DNA of 64,000 bases from Pseudomaricurvus sp033283335 (GCA_033283335.1 JAWMQP010000001.1:1196804-1260803); one strand, 5' to 3'. Numbered from the stretch's first letter, positions 32,054 through 41,606 are shown. Numbers and translations: made by a program. Notes: generated by a model not told the origin, from the letters alone.

Positions 32054-33427
32054 ATGATGACAGATGACCCAGTCGCACAAATGGACTCAGTGAAGTCCCA
32101 GTACTATTTCCGAGCATTAATTTGCTTCGCGGCTGCTGGCACCTTGGCATCTCAAATCAAACTGGATTCCATCAATCTCCTGCACACCGGCGTGATTCTC
32201 TTCAGCCTGGTCTATATCTACATTGCTTACCGCCTGTGCCGCACCGTTGGTCCCGACCGGCTGCCCTCGATCGTCCAGTGGCTGGGCTGTGCCGATTCGC
32301 TACTGATCGGCTTTATCCTAGCGCTGGCCAACTTCAGCATTCTGCCGACCATGCTGTTCGCCGCCATGATCCAGTTTAACGCCCTGCTCAACGGTGGCGG
32401 GCGCAAGTGGGCCATGGACAATCTGGCGCTGATGGCGGGAGCCGCACTGGGGGTCCTGATCTACAAACCCCAGTGGATCCTGTCCGCCCAACTCAATATC
32501 AGCTTGGCCAGCCTGATCGGCATTCTCACCTACTTCTGCGCCTCGGCGTTTTATACCTACAGCCAGATTCACAACCTGCGCAAACAGACCGAACTGCTGA
32601 ACCGGGAAAAGAACACCTTTAAAGTCCGCACCTACAAGATGTCTCGCTATATCAGCCCACCGGTGTGGTCGGCCATCAATGAGGGACGCGACAGCGCGCT
32701 GCTGACAGAGCGCAAACGCCTGACCGTTTTCTTCTCCGACATCAAAGACTTCAGCCAACTGTCTGAGGAGCTGGAGGCCGAGACCCTGACCGAAATCCTC
32801 AATACCTACCTGAAAGAAATGTCCATCATCGTCAACCAGTATGGCGGCACCATCGACAAGTTCATGGGCGACGGCATTATGGTCATCTTTGGCGACAACA
32901 AAAGCAAGGGTATCAAGAACGACAGCATCCAGTGCGTATCGATGGCGCTGGCCATGCGCCGGCGCATGAAAGACCTGCAGAAACAGTGGCAGAGCCAGGG
33001 CATCAAGCGCCCCATGCAGATTCGCATGGGCATCAATACCGGCTATTGCACCGTGGGTACCTTTGGCACTTCACATCACCTTGACTATACCGTGCTGGGC
33101 ACTCACGTGAACCTGGCCAGCCGACTCGAGTCCGCCGCCGCGCCGGAAGAGATTTTGATCACCCACGAAACCTGGTCCCTGTGCCGCGACACCATTATGT
33201 GCCGCGATAAGGGTGAAATCAGCGTCAAAGGCTTCAGCCACCCCATCAAGGTCTACAGCGTGGTCGGCATGCGCAAGGACCTGGGCCGCAACCAGAGCTA
33301 CTTTGAGCACACCCTGGATGGCTTTTCCATGCACCTGGATATGGACAAGCTGCGCAATTATGACCGGGAGCGGGCCTTAAAAGTCCTGGAACAGGCTTCC
33401 AACGCCCTCAAAGACAAGGTCATCTGA
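32054..33427 (+). CDS. Class III adenylate/guanylate cyclase with membrane sensor
   Basis: The 457-residue protein has five or six N-terminal membrane segments (about residues 17-170), resembling the MASE2-type sensor of CyaB. A short signalling helix is followed by a class III cyclase domain with metal-binding aspartates in FFSDIKDFS (Asp229) and KFMGDGIMV (Asp273), and RMGINTGYCTVGTFG. It likely makes cAMP from ATP. The membrane part could sense an unknown signal. Confidence 0.9.
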   Translation: MMTDDPVAQMDSVKSQYYFRALICFAAAGTLASQIKLDSINLLHTGVILFSLVYIYIAYRLCRTVGPDRLPSIVQWLGCADSLLIGFILALANFSILPTMLFAAMIQFNALLNGGGRKWAMDNLALMAGAALGVLIYKPQWILSAQLNISLASLIGILTYFCASAFYTYSQIHNLRKQTELLNREKNTFKVRTYKMSRYISPPVWSAINEGRDSALLTERKRLTVFFSDIKDFSQLSEELEAETLTEILNTYLKEMSIIVNQYGGTIDKFMGDGIMVIFGDNKSKGIKNDSIQCVSMALAMRRRMKDLQKQWQSQGIKRPMQIRMGINTGYCTVGTFGTSHHLDYTVLGTHVNLASRLESAAAPEEILITHETWSLCRDTIMCRDKGEISVKGFSHPIKVYSVVGMRKDLGRNQSYFEHTLDGFSMHLDMDKLRNYDRERALKVLEQASNALKDKVI

Positions 33428-33477
33428 GCCCCGATCGGGTTACCCTGACGTTGACTGCAAAACAGCCACCACGCCGG

Positions 33478-34320
33478 TTACTGCCGCACCAGCCTCACAT
33501 CCACAGGCCCCTCGGAACCATTGGTGCGATAAGGATTGATGTCCAGGCCACCGCGACGGGTATAGCGGGCGTACACAGTCAGGTACTCCGGCTGGCAGCG
33601 CTCGCGAATCTCCAGGAACATACGCTCCACACAGTGCTCATGAAAGTCCTGATGCTCGCGAAACGAGACGATGTACTTCAGCAGTGAACCGCGATCAATT
33701 TGCACACCGCGATACTGGATAAACACACTGGCCCAATCCGGTTGTCCGGTGACCGGGCAATTACTTTTCAGCAGGTCGCTGTAGAGGGACTCGCTGACGA
33801 TTTTCTCAGGCGCGGCCAGCTTCAACAGGTCCGGGCTGGGGGAATAACAATTGATTGTTACCGGCTCCTGATCGATACACTCCCCGGCAAAGTGCCCAAT
33901 CCGCTGCGCCATCGCCTGCTTCAACGACTGCAGATGCACCATCACCGGCGCCCCGGCCGCTGTCGACAGATCCGACTCCAGGGTCTTGGCCACCTCGTAA
34001 AAATCCGAAAAGGCCGTCTGATTGAAGGAATTCAAGTACAACTTGAAGGATTTGGACTCAATGATGGCCGGACTGTTGGCCGGAATTTCAAACTCGGCCA
34101 CGGCCACTTCCGGCTTGCCATTGGCGTCCAGCCAGGAAATCTCATACGCCGTCCAGATATCAACCCCGCGAAACGGCAACGCAGCCGGGTTGATACCCAG
34201 CTCCCGCCGGGATTGCTGCCGTGGAATCGGGCACAGTAGCGAGGGGCTGTAGACCGAAACGTATTCCGTCTGCTTGCCCAGTACCGTACCGTGATGTTGT
34301 TTAGAACCTACCATATTCAT
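33478..34320 (-). CDS. queF: NADPH-dependent 7-cyano-7-deazaguanine reductase QueF
   Basis: The 280-residue long-form QueF reduces preQ0 to preQ1 in queuosine synthesis. ESKSFKLYLNSFNQTAF is the QueF signature region with the conserved ESK and NSFNQT. The catalytic Cys is in SNCPVTGQPDW, and HEHCVERMF and YARYTRRGGLDINPYRT are conserved. The ATG at 34320 is preferred; 34314 is also possible. It is convergent with the cyclase gene. Confidence 0.95.
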   Translation of the reverse strand: MNMVGSKQHHGTVLGKQTEYVSVYSPSLLCPIPRQQSRRELGINPAALPFRGVDIWTAYEISWLDANGKPEVAVAEFEIPANSPAIIESKSFKLYLNSFNQTAFSDFYEVAKTLESDLSTAAGAPVMVHLQSLKQAMAQRIGHFAGECIDQEPVTINCYSPSPDLLKLAAPEKIVSESLYSDLLKSNCPVTGQPDWASVFIQYRGVQIDRGSLLKYIVSFREHQDFHEHCVERMFLEIRERCQPEYLTVYARYTRRGGLDINPYRTNGSEGPVDVRLVRQ

Positions 34321-34365
34321 TACCACTGTTACCTGCTGTAAGCCCTCACTGCACTGTCAATCACC

Positions 34366-35139
34366 CTAGGCCCGCAGGCGCTTGCCGGTTTTTAGCAGAT
34401 GCAGACAGTAAATATAGAGCACCACAATAAAGACACCCACTCCGGCGAAGGCGAAGGCGATGTTGATGTCGGAAACACCCAGGATGCCATAGCGGAAGGC
34501 ATTCACCATGTACAGCACCGGATTCAGCTGAGACACCCCCTGCCAAAATTCAGGCAGCAGGCTGATGGAATAGAACACACCACCCAAGTAGGTCAGAGGC
34601 GTCAACACAAAGGTGGGGATGATGGAAATATCGTCAAAAGAGTTGGCATAGACTGCGTTCACAAAACCCATCAGGGAAAAGAGCACGGAGGTCATCAGCA
34701 CAATCGCTACCGTGATGCCCAGGTGATGGATGTGTAACTTGGTAAAAAACAGCGACACCAGGGTCACAATCAAGCCCACCGCCAGGCCCCGAGCCACACC
34801 ACCCAGAGTAAACCCCAGCAAAATGATGTAGTTGGGGGTTGGCGACACCAGCAATTCTTCGATGCTGCGCTGAAATTTGGCACTGTAAAACGAAGACACC
34901 ACATTGGAATAGGAGTTGGTCAATACCGACATCATAATCAACCCCGGCACCACGAACGCCATGTAATCAAACCCACCCATCTCGCCGATACGAGAGCCGA
35001 TCAGGCTGCCAAAAATCACAAAATACAAAGCCATAGTAATCACCGGCGGCACCAGGGTCTGCACCCAGATGCGCATAAACCGGTGGATTTCCTTGCGCAC
35101 AATGGCGGTCAAGGCGATCCATTGTTCCTGTGGATTCAT
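34366..35139 (-). CDS. ABC-2 type transporter permease (YadH-like)
   Basis: The 257-residue integral membrane protein has six predicted helices and the ABC-2 permease signature around FTLGGVARGLAVGL and PLTYLGGVFYSISLLP. It pairs with the ATPase gene just upstream (4-base overlap) to form an exporter of the YadGH type. The substrate is unknown. Confidence 0.9.
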   Translation of the reverse strand: MNPQEQWIALTAIVRKEIHRFMRIWVQTLVPPVITMALYFVIFGSLIGSRIGEMGGFDYMAFVVPGLIMMSVLTNSYSNVVSSFYSAKFQRSIEELLVSPTPNYIILLGFTLGGVARGLAVGLIVTLVSLFFTKLHIHHLGITVAIVLMTSVLFSLMGFVNAVYANSFDDISIIPTFVLTPLTYLGGVFYSISLLPEFWQGVSQLNPVLYMVNAFRYGILGVSDINIAFAFAGVGVFIVVLYIYCLHLLKTGKRLRA

Positions 35140-36068
35140 GACTGCACCTCCTCGGCATTGGCCCGCACCAGCGAGACAAACAACTCCTCCAGCCGATTGG
35201 CTTTATTGCGCATACTGACCACATGCACTCCCTGCCGCGTCAACGCGTCAAATAACTCATTCAGGGAGCGTCCTTTTTCAACTTCCACTTCCAAAGTGTG
35301 CTCCTCAACAAGTTGCAATTGATAGTCAGGCACTTGCGGCAGGTCTTTCAGGGCTTCACGGGTATCGAGGATAAACACCTCCCGGTTCAAGGTTTTCAGC
35401 AGCGCTTTCACACTGGTGTTTTCCACGATCCGACCGCGATCGATGATGGCCACATTGCGGCACAGACTTTCCGCCTCCTCCAGATAATGGGTCGTCAGGA
35501 TAATGGTGGTGCCGCGCGCATTGATGTCCTTCAGGAATTCCCACATGGAGCGACGCAATTCGATGTCTACGCCAGCGGTTGGCTCATCCAGGATCAGCAG
35601 GCGCGGCTCGTGAATCAGCGCTCGGGCAATCATCAGTCGGCGCTTCATGCCTCCAGACAACATTCTGGCCTGGGTATGGCGCTTGTCCCACAAACCTAAC
35701 TGCTTCAGGTATTGCTCGCCCCGCTCAGCGGCAACGGCCTTCTTCAGCCCGTAGTAGCCCGCCTGATTGACCACGATCGACCAGACCGTCTCAAACTGGG
35801 AAAAATTGAATTCCTGAGGCACAATGCCCAGCTCTTTCTTGGCTGCGGCAAAATCACGGTCAATATTGTGCTGGAATATAGCCACCTCACCAGCACTCTT
35901 GGTGACCAGCGAACAGATCACCCCAATGGTGGTGGACTTACCTGCGCCGTTGGGCCCAAGCAAGGCGAAAAAATCCCCTTCCCGGACCTCAAGATCTATG
36001 CCTTTTAAGGCCTCAAACCCATTGTCGTAGGTTTTTTCCAGACCTTTGATCGATAGTGCTACACCCAT
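35136..36068 (-). CDS. ABC transporter ATP-binding protein (YadG-like)
   Basis: The 310-residue ATPase has Walker A GPNGAGKSTT, the signature motif MLSGGMKRRL, Walker B RLLILDEPTAG and the H-loop TTHYLEEAE. The start at MGVALSIKGLEKTYD (36068) fits the family; a longer frame to 36107 is unlikely. It is translationally coupled to the permease gene by a 4-base overlap. Confidence 0.93.
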   Translation of the reverse strand: MGVALSIKGLEKTYDNGFEALKGIDLEVREGDFFALLGPNGAGKSTTIGVICSLVTKSAGEVAIFQHNIDRDFAAAKKELGIVPQEFNFSQFETVWSIVVNQAGYYGLKKAVAAERGEQYLKQLGLWDKRHTQARMLSGGMKRRLMIARALIHEPRLLILDEPTAGVDIELRRSMWEFLKDINARGTTIILTTHYLEEAESLCRNVAIIDRGRIVENTSVKALLKTLNREVFILDTREALKDLPQVPDYQLQLVEEHTLEVEVEKGRSLNELFDALTRQGVHVVSMRNKANRLEELFVSLVRANAEEVQS

Positions 36069-36145
36069 AACTAGCCATCCAATTTTTGTCTCAATCAGCC
36101 TACCCAAATTGGGGTAAAATGGCCTGATTCAAGATTAGGAGTCCC

Positions 36146-36544
36146 ATGAACAGTCAATACATTCATTTTCATCGCTCACTGCTGCAAGGCCTGCAAAAAA
36201 TCGCCCACAGCGCCATCGATACGTCCGACCAGCAGACCGCCAGCGAGGACGATCTGGAACTGCTGCAGAACCTGGACTATCTGGCCGAATGCGACCCATT
36301 TACTGACACATTTTTTTCAACAGGCCAGCAAGCGCTTTGTCGCATTGTTGCCGCCTACCCACATTTAGCGCCCCACATTCCGCGGGATCTCTTTTGGCTG
36401 TTTGGTGGCGACTGCCTGCACTATATGCCGGATGAAGAGATTGAAATCTATCAACAGCTGGATGAGCGGCGCTTTGAGGCCGAGCATAATAACATCGATT
36501 TTGATTACGAGAAGGAGCGCGCCAGAATTCTGGGCCTGCATTGA
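36146..36544 (+). CDS. PA2817 family protein
   Basis: The 132-residue acidic, helical cytoplasmic protein matches, from memory, the Pseudomonas PA2817-type family: CRIVAAYPHLAPHIPRDLFW, GGDCLHYMPDEEIE and the end FDYEKERARILGL. No function is known. It is divergent from the ABC transporter genes. Confidence 0.75.
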   Translation: MNSQYIHFHRSLLQGLQKIAHSAIDTSDQQTASEDDLELLQNLDYLAECDPFTDTFFSTGQQALCRIVAAYPHLAPHIPRDLFWLFGGDCLHYMPDEEIEIYQQLDERRFEAEHNNIDFDYEKERARILGLH

Positions 36545-36668
36545 AGACCATCCCTGCCGCCATGCAACAGGGCGGCAGACGCTCACAGCCGGTGTAACAC
36601 ACGACCCGACCACCTGAATACCTTCGGGCAACCGGTGCTGGGCCAGATCAAGAAGCTTGAGCGGAAAA

Positions 36669-36744
36669 TGGCGTCCCCTAGGGGAGTCGAACCCCTGTTA
36701 CCGCCGTGAAAGGGCGGTGTCCTAGGCCTCTAGACGAAGGGGAC
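36669..36744 (-). tRNA. tRNA-Glu (TTC), copy 1
   Basis: The minus strand runs GTCCCCTTCGTCTAGAGG at the 5' end, with anticodon loop CTTTCAC (TTC), T arm GGGGTTCGACTCCCC and encoded CCA. It is the most distal of the five-gene array relative to the promoter at 37288-37316. Confidence 0.97.
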
Positions 36745-36820
36745 AGAAAATGAACCGAAAACGGTAAATCTCTTTCCTAGGAAAGAAAGCCGCCGGCCAA
36801 GACCCACGGCTATTAAAAAT

Positions 36821-36896
<76 letters not shown>

Positions 36897-36924
36897 ATAC
36901 ACCTGCTGATCAGCAGGTGGAAAA

Positions 36925-37000
36925 TGGCGTCCCCTAGGGGAGTCGAACCCCTGTTACCGCCGTGAAAGGGCGGTGTCCTAGGCCTCTAGACGAAGGGGAC
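36925..37000 (-). tRNA. tRNA-Glu (TTC), copy 2
   Basis: Sequence identical to copy 1 over the mature tRNA. The flanking spacer (TTTCCTAGGAAAG and a GCCGC hairpin) is also similar to that of copy 1, which shows a tandem duplication of the Glu-Gly unit. Confidence 0.97.
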
Positions 37001-37081
37001 AGAAATCGCTGCTGATAAATCAGCAAATTTCTTTCCTAGGAAAGAAAAGCCGCAGACCAAAGCCCGCGGCTTTCAAAAATT

Positions 37082-37157
<76 letters not shown>

Positions 37158-37159
37158 AA

Positions 37160-37235
37160 TGGCGTCCCCTAGGGGAGTCGAACCCCTGTTACCGCCGTGA
37201 AAGGGCGGTGTCCTAGGCCTCTAGACGAAGGGGAC
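37160..37235 (-). tRNA. tRNA-Glu (TTC), copy 3
   Basis: Third identical tRNA-Glu, nearest to the promoter and thus first in the transcript. Anticodon TTC, encoded CCA. Confidence 0.97.
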
Positions 37236-37287
37236 CCGGACCTTCCTGGACTCACCTGATGTGGCGTCGTCGTCAGAAGTGGGGCGC

Positions 37288-37316
37288 ATTCTAAGTAGCA
37301 AGCCCTACTCTGTCAA
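37288..37316 (-). promoter_or_regulatory. Strong sigma-70 promoter of the tRNA array
   Basis: On the minus strand TTGACA (37316-37311) and TAGAAT (37293-37288) are 17 bases apart, followed by GCGCCCC. This GC-rich sequence after the -10 is a discriminator typical of stringently controlled stable-RNA promoters. Confidence 0.85.
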
Positions 37317-37478
37317 CAATCAGGTGTTATTTTTTTCAGTTTTTATACAAGGACTTAGCGCCAAACTTTGGATTGCCCTGGAAAATCCTGACGAGGCCTG
37401 TAAAAGGGGTGGACTCCGGCCTGTGGCAGTGGCACTCTCTTCCTATTAAAGATGAATAAAACGCCACCACTGCCTGGG

Positions 37479-37549
37479 GTTAAACCTTTGCACCCGTGGT
37501 TAAACCTATGCACCCGTGGTTAAACCTATGCAGTTAAACCTTTGCAACA
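37479..37549. repeat. Short tandem repeat, 20-bp unit
   Basis: GTTAAACCTTTGCACCCGTG-type units start at 37479, 37499 and 37519, with a shortened fourth at 37533. It lies in the roughly 400-base gene-free stretch between the tRNA promoter and the gene at 37647, which otherwise shows nothing. Confidence 0.8.
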
Positions 37550-37646
37550 GGGCGCCGATAGCTACAACACAACAACAGTGCACTAACCCAGCTGAACCGG
37601 GCGCCGACTAGCCGGCAACTCCACCTTATTCAGATACCGTATTTGC

Positions 37647-38435
37647 ATGTCTTCTACCGCTATCATCTCAGCCATCATTACCCTACTGGTCTTACTGGTC
37701 GCCTATGCCTTCATTTCACAGACCATGGAACGCCGGCGCAAACAACGCCAGCGCCTGCAAAAGGCACTGACCCGACGCATCAATGACTTTAAATTCCTGG
37801 TACAGGGCTTTCCTCCCGGCTTTTTACCCAAGGAACTGCACACCCTGGTCTACCGCTGCCTGCTGGATGCGCTGGACCAGGCCATCGCCCTGGAACCCAA
37901 AAATCAAGTCCTGATCGAGGAGCTGGCTCTCTACAGCAAGCAACTGGAAGAAATCAGCCGCAGCCCCAAAGTCAAACGCACACCGCTCAATGACCCCCAC
38001 CAGGTGAAAGAGATCAAGGAATTGCTGCAGGGCCTCAATAGCTTTATAGCTCAACAGCACAGCCGGGGACATTTAAGCAACCAGCAGCACAAGCAGTACA
38101 ACGATCAAATTAAACGACTGGTCATTCAGATAAGCGTCGATTCCTATGTCGTCAACGCCAAACAGGCTCTCAGCAGTGGTAAAGGCCGCCTGGCCATTCA
38201 CTACTACAGCCTGGCCAAAAAGCTGCTTGCCAGAGACAGCGGGCGTGAAAACTACCAGAAACAGATCCAGCAGCTGAACACCATCATTGAAAAGCTGGAA
38301 GTCAAAGTAAAAGAAACGGGATCCTCTGGCAGCACCAGCCAGCAAACCGAGGCCTCCCGGCAACAGGCTTCCAGCGAGTGGGACAAATTCGATCAGGAAG
38401 CCAGCTGGAAAAAGAAGAAGTCTCTCTACGATTAA
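37647..38435 (+). CDS. Membrane-anchored helical protein, unknown function
   Basis: The 262-residue protein has one N-terminal membrane segment (AIISAIITLLVLLVAYAFI) followed by a basic juxtamembrane region (ERRRKQRQRLQKAL). A long helical, TPR-like or coiled-coil domain follows, and the charged tail ends EASWKKKKSLYD. A DNA, enzyme or transporter motif is not visible. Confidence 0.75.
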   Translation: MSSTAIISAIITLLVLLVAYAFISQTMERRRKQRQRLQKALTRRINDFKFLVQGFPPGFLPKELHTLVYRCLLDALDQAIALEPKNQVLIEELALYSKQLEEISRSPKVKRTPLNDPHQVKEIKELLQGLNSFIAQQHSRGHLSNQQHKQYNDQIKRLVIQISVDSYVVNAKQALSSGKGRLAIHYYSLAKKLLARDSGRENYQKQIQQLNTIIEKLEVKVKETGSSGSTSQQTEASRQQASSEWDKFDQEASWKKKKSLYD

Positions 38436-38517
38436 AGCACCCCAGTTTTTCAGGGCGCTTTTACTGGTCAGGACGTTTGCACCAGGACGCCATCATCGGC
38501 TAGCCCCCAAGCGCGGG

Positions 38518-39195
38518 CTACACCTGAGCGTTGGTGGTGAAAGACACAATCCGGCTGATTTCGGCCAGTGAACGCCCACTCTCCGCCTGCCACTGGTTGA
38601 AGGTTTCCTGCACCCGCTGCAAATCCCGCTTACTGGAGGGCAGCTTATCCACCACCCCTTCGGCTTTCAGCACGCTGACCACATCGTCGGTCAACAGAAA
38701 GGTATCCTTACCCACCATCCGCAAAAACCGTGATCCCGACTGCCCGCCCAGCTGGGCCCCCTGCTTTTTCATTAAGCTCCACAAGTCAACGATATGCTCT
38801 GTGGGCCAATCGGCGATCATGGAGCCAAAACTGCCATACTCCCGAGCCACTTCCAGCATCCAGATGGCGTTGGCGCGCACGGCCTTAATCTTGCCGAAAT
38901 GTCGGATGATGCGGGGCTCGTGGGTAAGCGCTTCCAGATCCTCATCGGACATCATCGCTACCCGATGAGGATCAAAACCGAAAAATACCTCTTCAAACGC
39001 CGGCCACTTGCCGTCCACCATCGAATGCTTAAGCCCGGCCCGAAATATGCGCCGGCTCAACTCTGACAGATAGCGATCATCCGTTGTGGCCCGCAGCTGC
39101 TCGACATTGAGCACTGACGGCAACTGACTTTCGACAGCGTCCACACCACCCTTGTGCAATACGGCGGTTTCATACAGGGACTGAAAACTTCTCAT
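38518..39195 (-). CDS. DNA-3-methyladenine glycosylase I-like protein
   Basis: The 225-residue protein resembles the Tag family of base-excision glycosylases: ELSRRIFRAGLKHSMVDGKWPAFEE, then RHFGKIKAVRANA. The Cys and His zinc ligands at the ends of classical E. coli Tag are not seen, so it belongs to a divergent branch whose activity should not be assumed. It overlaps msrB by 4 bases and is probably co-translated with it. Confidence 0.8.
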   Translation of the reverse strand: MRSFQSLYETAVLHKGGVDAVESQLPSVLNVEQLRATTDDRYLSELSRRIFRAGLKHSMVDGKWPAFEEVFFGFDPHRVAMMSDEDLEALTHEPRIIRHFGKIKAVRANAIWMLEVAREYGSFGSMIADWPTEHIVDLWSLMKKQGAQLGGQSGSRFLRMVGKDTFLLTDDVVSVLKAEGVVDKLPSSKRDLQRVQETFNQWQAESGRSLAEISRIVSFTTNAQV

Positions 39196-39665
39196 GCAGT
39201 TTGATCTTCCCCTTCGTTGGCTTCAGGCTCCAGTAACACCGAAGCCGAGTTGATACAGTACCGCAACCCGGTAGGGGCCGGCCCATCGGGGAAGACATGG
39301 CCAAGATGACTGCCGCAGCGCTGGCACATGACCTCAGTGCGGATCATTCCATAACTTTGATCCCGCTCTTCTTTAATAACCTCGTCTTCCAACGGCTGGT
39401 AAAAACTGGGCCAGCCACAGCCGGCATCAAACTTGGTGCCAGCATCAAACAATGGCTTGTGACAACAGCGACACAGGTATTGTCCGGGTGTGGTGGTTTG
39501 CCAGTACTCACCCGTGAAGGCCCGCTCAGTGCCCTTCTCCCGGCACACATGGTATTGTTCCGGGGTGAGTTTATCCCGCCAATACTCATCCTGTTGCCAT
39601 TCGGCCCGTTGTTGTGCATTGTCTGTGAATGGTTGTGCATCGTCTTTTGATGGATGATCTGCCAT
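39192..39665 (-). CDS. msrB: Peptide methionine (R)-S-oxide reductase
   Basis: The 157-residue enzyme repairs oxidised methionine. Two CxxC zinc pairs (CRCC and CQRC), FDAGCGWPSFYQPL, and GLRYCINSASVLL with the catalytic Cys (C in RYCIN) are all present. The start at MADHPSKDD (39665) fits the family. The frame is open further upstream into the alaA region but without similarity. It is divergent from alaA with about 40 bases between starts. Confidence 0.95.
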   Translation of the reverse strand: MADHPSKDDAQPFTDNAQQRAEWQQDEYWRDKLTPEQYHVCREKGTERAFTGEYWQTTTPGQYLCRCCHKPLFDAGTKFDAGCGWPSFYQPLEDEVIKEERDQSYGMIRTEVMCQRCGSHLGHVFPDGPAPTGLRYCINSASVLLEPEANEGEDQTA

Positions 39666-39707
39666 AATCCGGTCCCATTTTTCGTTGACTGCCTGATGGT
39701 AATGCAA

Positions 39708-40922
39708 ATGCATAGCATTGATAAATCGCACAAGCTCGATGATGTTTGTTACGACATTCGCGGCCCCGTCCTCGAACACGCCAACCGGCTGGAAGAGGAA
39801 GGTCATAAGATCCTCAAGCTGAACATCGGCAACCCTGCCCCCTTCGGTTTTGAAGCGCCCGACGAAATCATTCTGGATGTCATCTATAACCTGCGCAATG
39901 CCCAGGGCTATTGTGAGTCCCATGGCCTGTTTGCCGCCCGCAAGGCAATCATGCAGGAATGCCAGCAGCTGGGCGTGCCCGGAGTCGAGATCAACGACAT
40001 ATTCCTCGGCAATGGCGTCAGCGAGCTGATCGTTATGTCCATGCAGGCCATGCTGAACAATGGTGACGAAATCCTGGTGCCCTCGCCCGACTACCCACTG
40101 TGGACCGCCGCCATCAATCTGGCCGGTGGCAAACCCGTACACTACCTGTGCGATGAGCAGGCTGACTGGTTCCCGGACCTGGAAGACATCAAGTCCAAGA
40201 TTACCGACAAGACCCGCGGCATTGTGGTCATCAACCCCAACAACCCCACCGGCGCGGTCTACAGCCAGGAGCTGCTGGAGCAGATTGTCGAGCTGGCCCG
40301 CGAGCGCAACCTGGTGATTTTTGCCGATGAGATCTACAGCAAGATTCTCTACGACGATACCGAATTTGTGCCGATGGCACGACTGGCCGAAGACGTTCTG
40401 TGCATCAGCTTTAATGGCCTGTCAAAAACCTATCGCCTGGCCGGCTTTCGCTCCGGCTGGATGGTAATCAGCGGGGCCAAATACCAGGCCAAAGGCTACA
40501 TCGAAGGCCTGGAAATGCTGTCTTCCATGCGCCTGTGCGCCAACGTCCCCGCCATGTTTGCCATTCAGACGGCGCTGGGCGGCTACCAGAGCATCAATGA
40601 ACTGATCCGCCCCGGCGGCCGCCTGTACGAACAGCGTGAAGTTGCCTGGCGTAAGATCAACGACATCCCCGGCGTCAGCTGTGTCAAACCCAAGGGCGCC
40701 ATGTATCTGTTCCCCAAGATTGACCTGGACCGGCACAAGATCCATAACGACCAACAGATGGTGCAGGACTTCCTCATTCAGGAAAAGATCCTGCTGGTTG
40801 AGGGCACTGCCTTTAACTGGAAGGACCCGGATCATTTCCGCATTGTGTTCCTGCCACGCACGGACGACCTGGATACGGCCATCAGCCGCTTTGCCCGGTT
40901 TATTGAGCGCTACCAGCAGTAA
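39708..40922 (+). CDS. alaA: Alanine/pyruvate aminotransferase AlaA
   Basis: The roughly 404-residue PLP-dependent transaminase makes alanine from pyruvate and glutamate. The start MHSIDKSHKLDDVCYDIRGP aligns with E. coli AlaA (YfbQ). Further signatures are LNIGNPAPFGF, NPNNPTGAVY and the PLP-lysine region SFNGLSKTYRLAGFRSGW. In-frame ATGs at 39696 and 39702 are alternatives. Confidence 0.93.
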   Translation: MHSIDKSHKLDDVCYDIRGPVLEHANRLEEEGHKILKLNIGNPAPFGFEAPDEIILDVIYNLRNAQGYCESHGLFAARKAIMQECQQLGVPGVEINDIFLGNGVSELIVMSMQAMLNNGDEILVPSPDYPLWTAAINLAGGKPVHYLCDEQADWFPDLEDIKSKITDKTRGIVVINPNNPTGAVYSQELLEQIVELARERNLVIFADEIYSKILYDDTEFVPMARLAEDVLCISFNGLSKTYRLAGFRSGWMVISGAKYQAKGYIEGLEMLSSMRLCANVPAMFAIQTALGGYQSINELIRPGGRLYEQREVAWRKINDIPGVSCVKPKGAMYLFPKIDLDRHKIHNDQQMVQDFLIQEKILLVEGTAFNWKDPDHFRIVFLPRTDDLDTAISRFARFIERYQQ

Positions 40923-40980
40923 TTCAAACCACAGCGGTAATCCACAGCACAAACCAGGGACCTGAAATGTCGGACAGAGT

Positions 40981-41427
40981 ATGAGCGATCTTCATATCGA
41001 GGACTTTTACAAGGACGCGGGCAAGATGCTGGCTCAGCTCTACCGCGCTTTTCCGCGCAAAACCCTGTTGCTGGTAGAGGATATCAGCGGCCCCGACACA
41101 CCGGATGAGTACGGCTTGCACAGCGAGCGGCACCAATCCTGCTTTGGAGCCGCTGTGTGGCTGGCCGAGTCCGGTTACTTAAGTTACGCCGACACCATCC
41201 GCCAGGAAGGCCTGGACCAGGCCATCCTGACTCACAAGGCCTTCACCCTGCTCTGCGCCCAGGCCGAGCGCATCGACACTCCGCTCGATGAAACCCTGCC
41301 GGAGTCGGTGAAGGAAATCCACCAGACCAACATCCACCAGCTGCGCGAAGCCCTGCGCTCCGGTGACTCCACCCGCATTCGCCGGGTTATGCAGCAGCTG
41401 ATGCGGCAAGCCAGTCAACACCAGTAA
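40981..41427 (+). CDS. Hypothetical protein downstream of alaA
   Basis: The 148-residue cytoplasmic, mostly helical protein begins MSDLHIEDFYKDAGKMLAQL and ends in a basic helix (IRRVMQQLMRQASQHQ). It has no recognised domain. It lies 58 bases after alaA on the same strand, so co-transcription is possible. A large palindromic repeat follows. Confidence 0.7.
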   Translation: MSDLHIEDFYKDAGKMLAQLYRAFPRKTLLLVEDISGPDTPDEYGLHSERHQSCFGAAVWLAESGYLSYADTIRQEGLDQAILTHKAFTLLCAQAERIDTPLDETLPESVKEIHQTNIHQLREALRSGDSTRIRRVMQQLMRQASQHQ

Positions 41428-41472
41428 AACAAACACCCAAAAGCCTGAAAAGAGAACAGCTGGTCACGCGAA

Positions 41473-41580
41473 GTCAGGATTCGGTGCGGGCTTTCCAGAC
41501 CCTCAGCGGCATGGATGCCGCTGTGGAGCCCCCAGGGATGGGTTTAAGGCGTGTCTGGAAAGCCCGCACCGGATGCTGAC
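41473..41580. repeat. Large intergenic palindrome with structured loop
   Basis: Arms of 28 bases (41473-41500 and 41553-41580) pair with only two mismatches; the core is GGTGCGGGCTTTCCAGAC with GTCTGGAAAGCCCGCACC. The 52-base loop contains AGCGGCATGGATGCCGCT, itself a hairpin, and GGAGCCCCCAGGGATGGGTT. I recall similar 'GGCATGGATGCC...CCCCCAGGGATGG' sequences as dispersed intergenic repeats in marine gammaproteobacteria, but cannot check this here. Confidence 0.8.
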
Positions 41581-41606
41581 GCCATCCATCTTGCTTATTA
41601 CTCCCA

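Noticed and set aside
39666..40142. Upstream extension of msrB
   Set aside because: It would run antisense through alaA, and the MsrB family match begins close to 39665.
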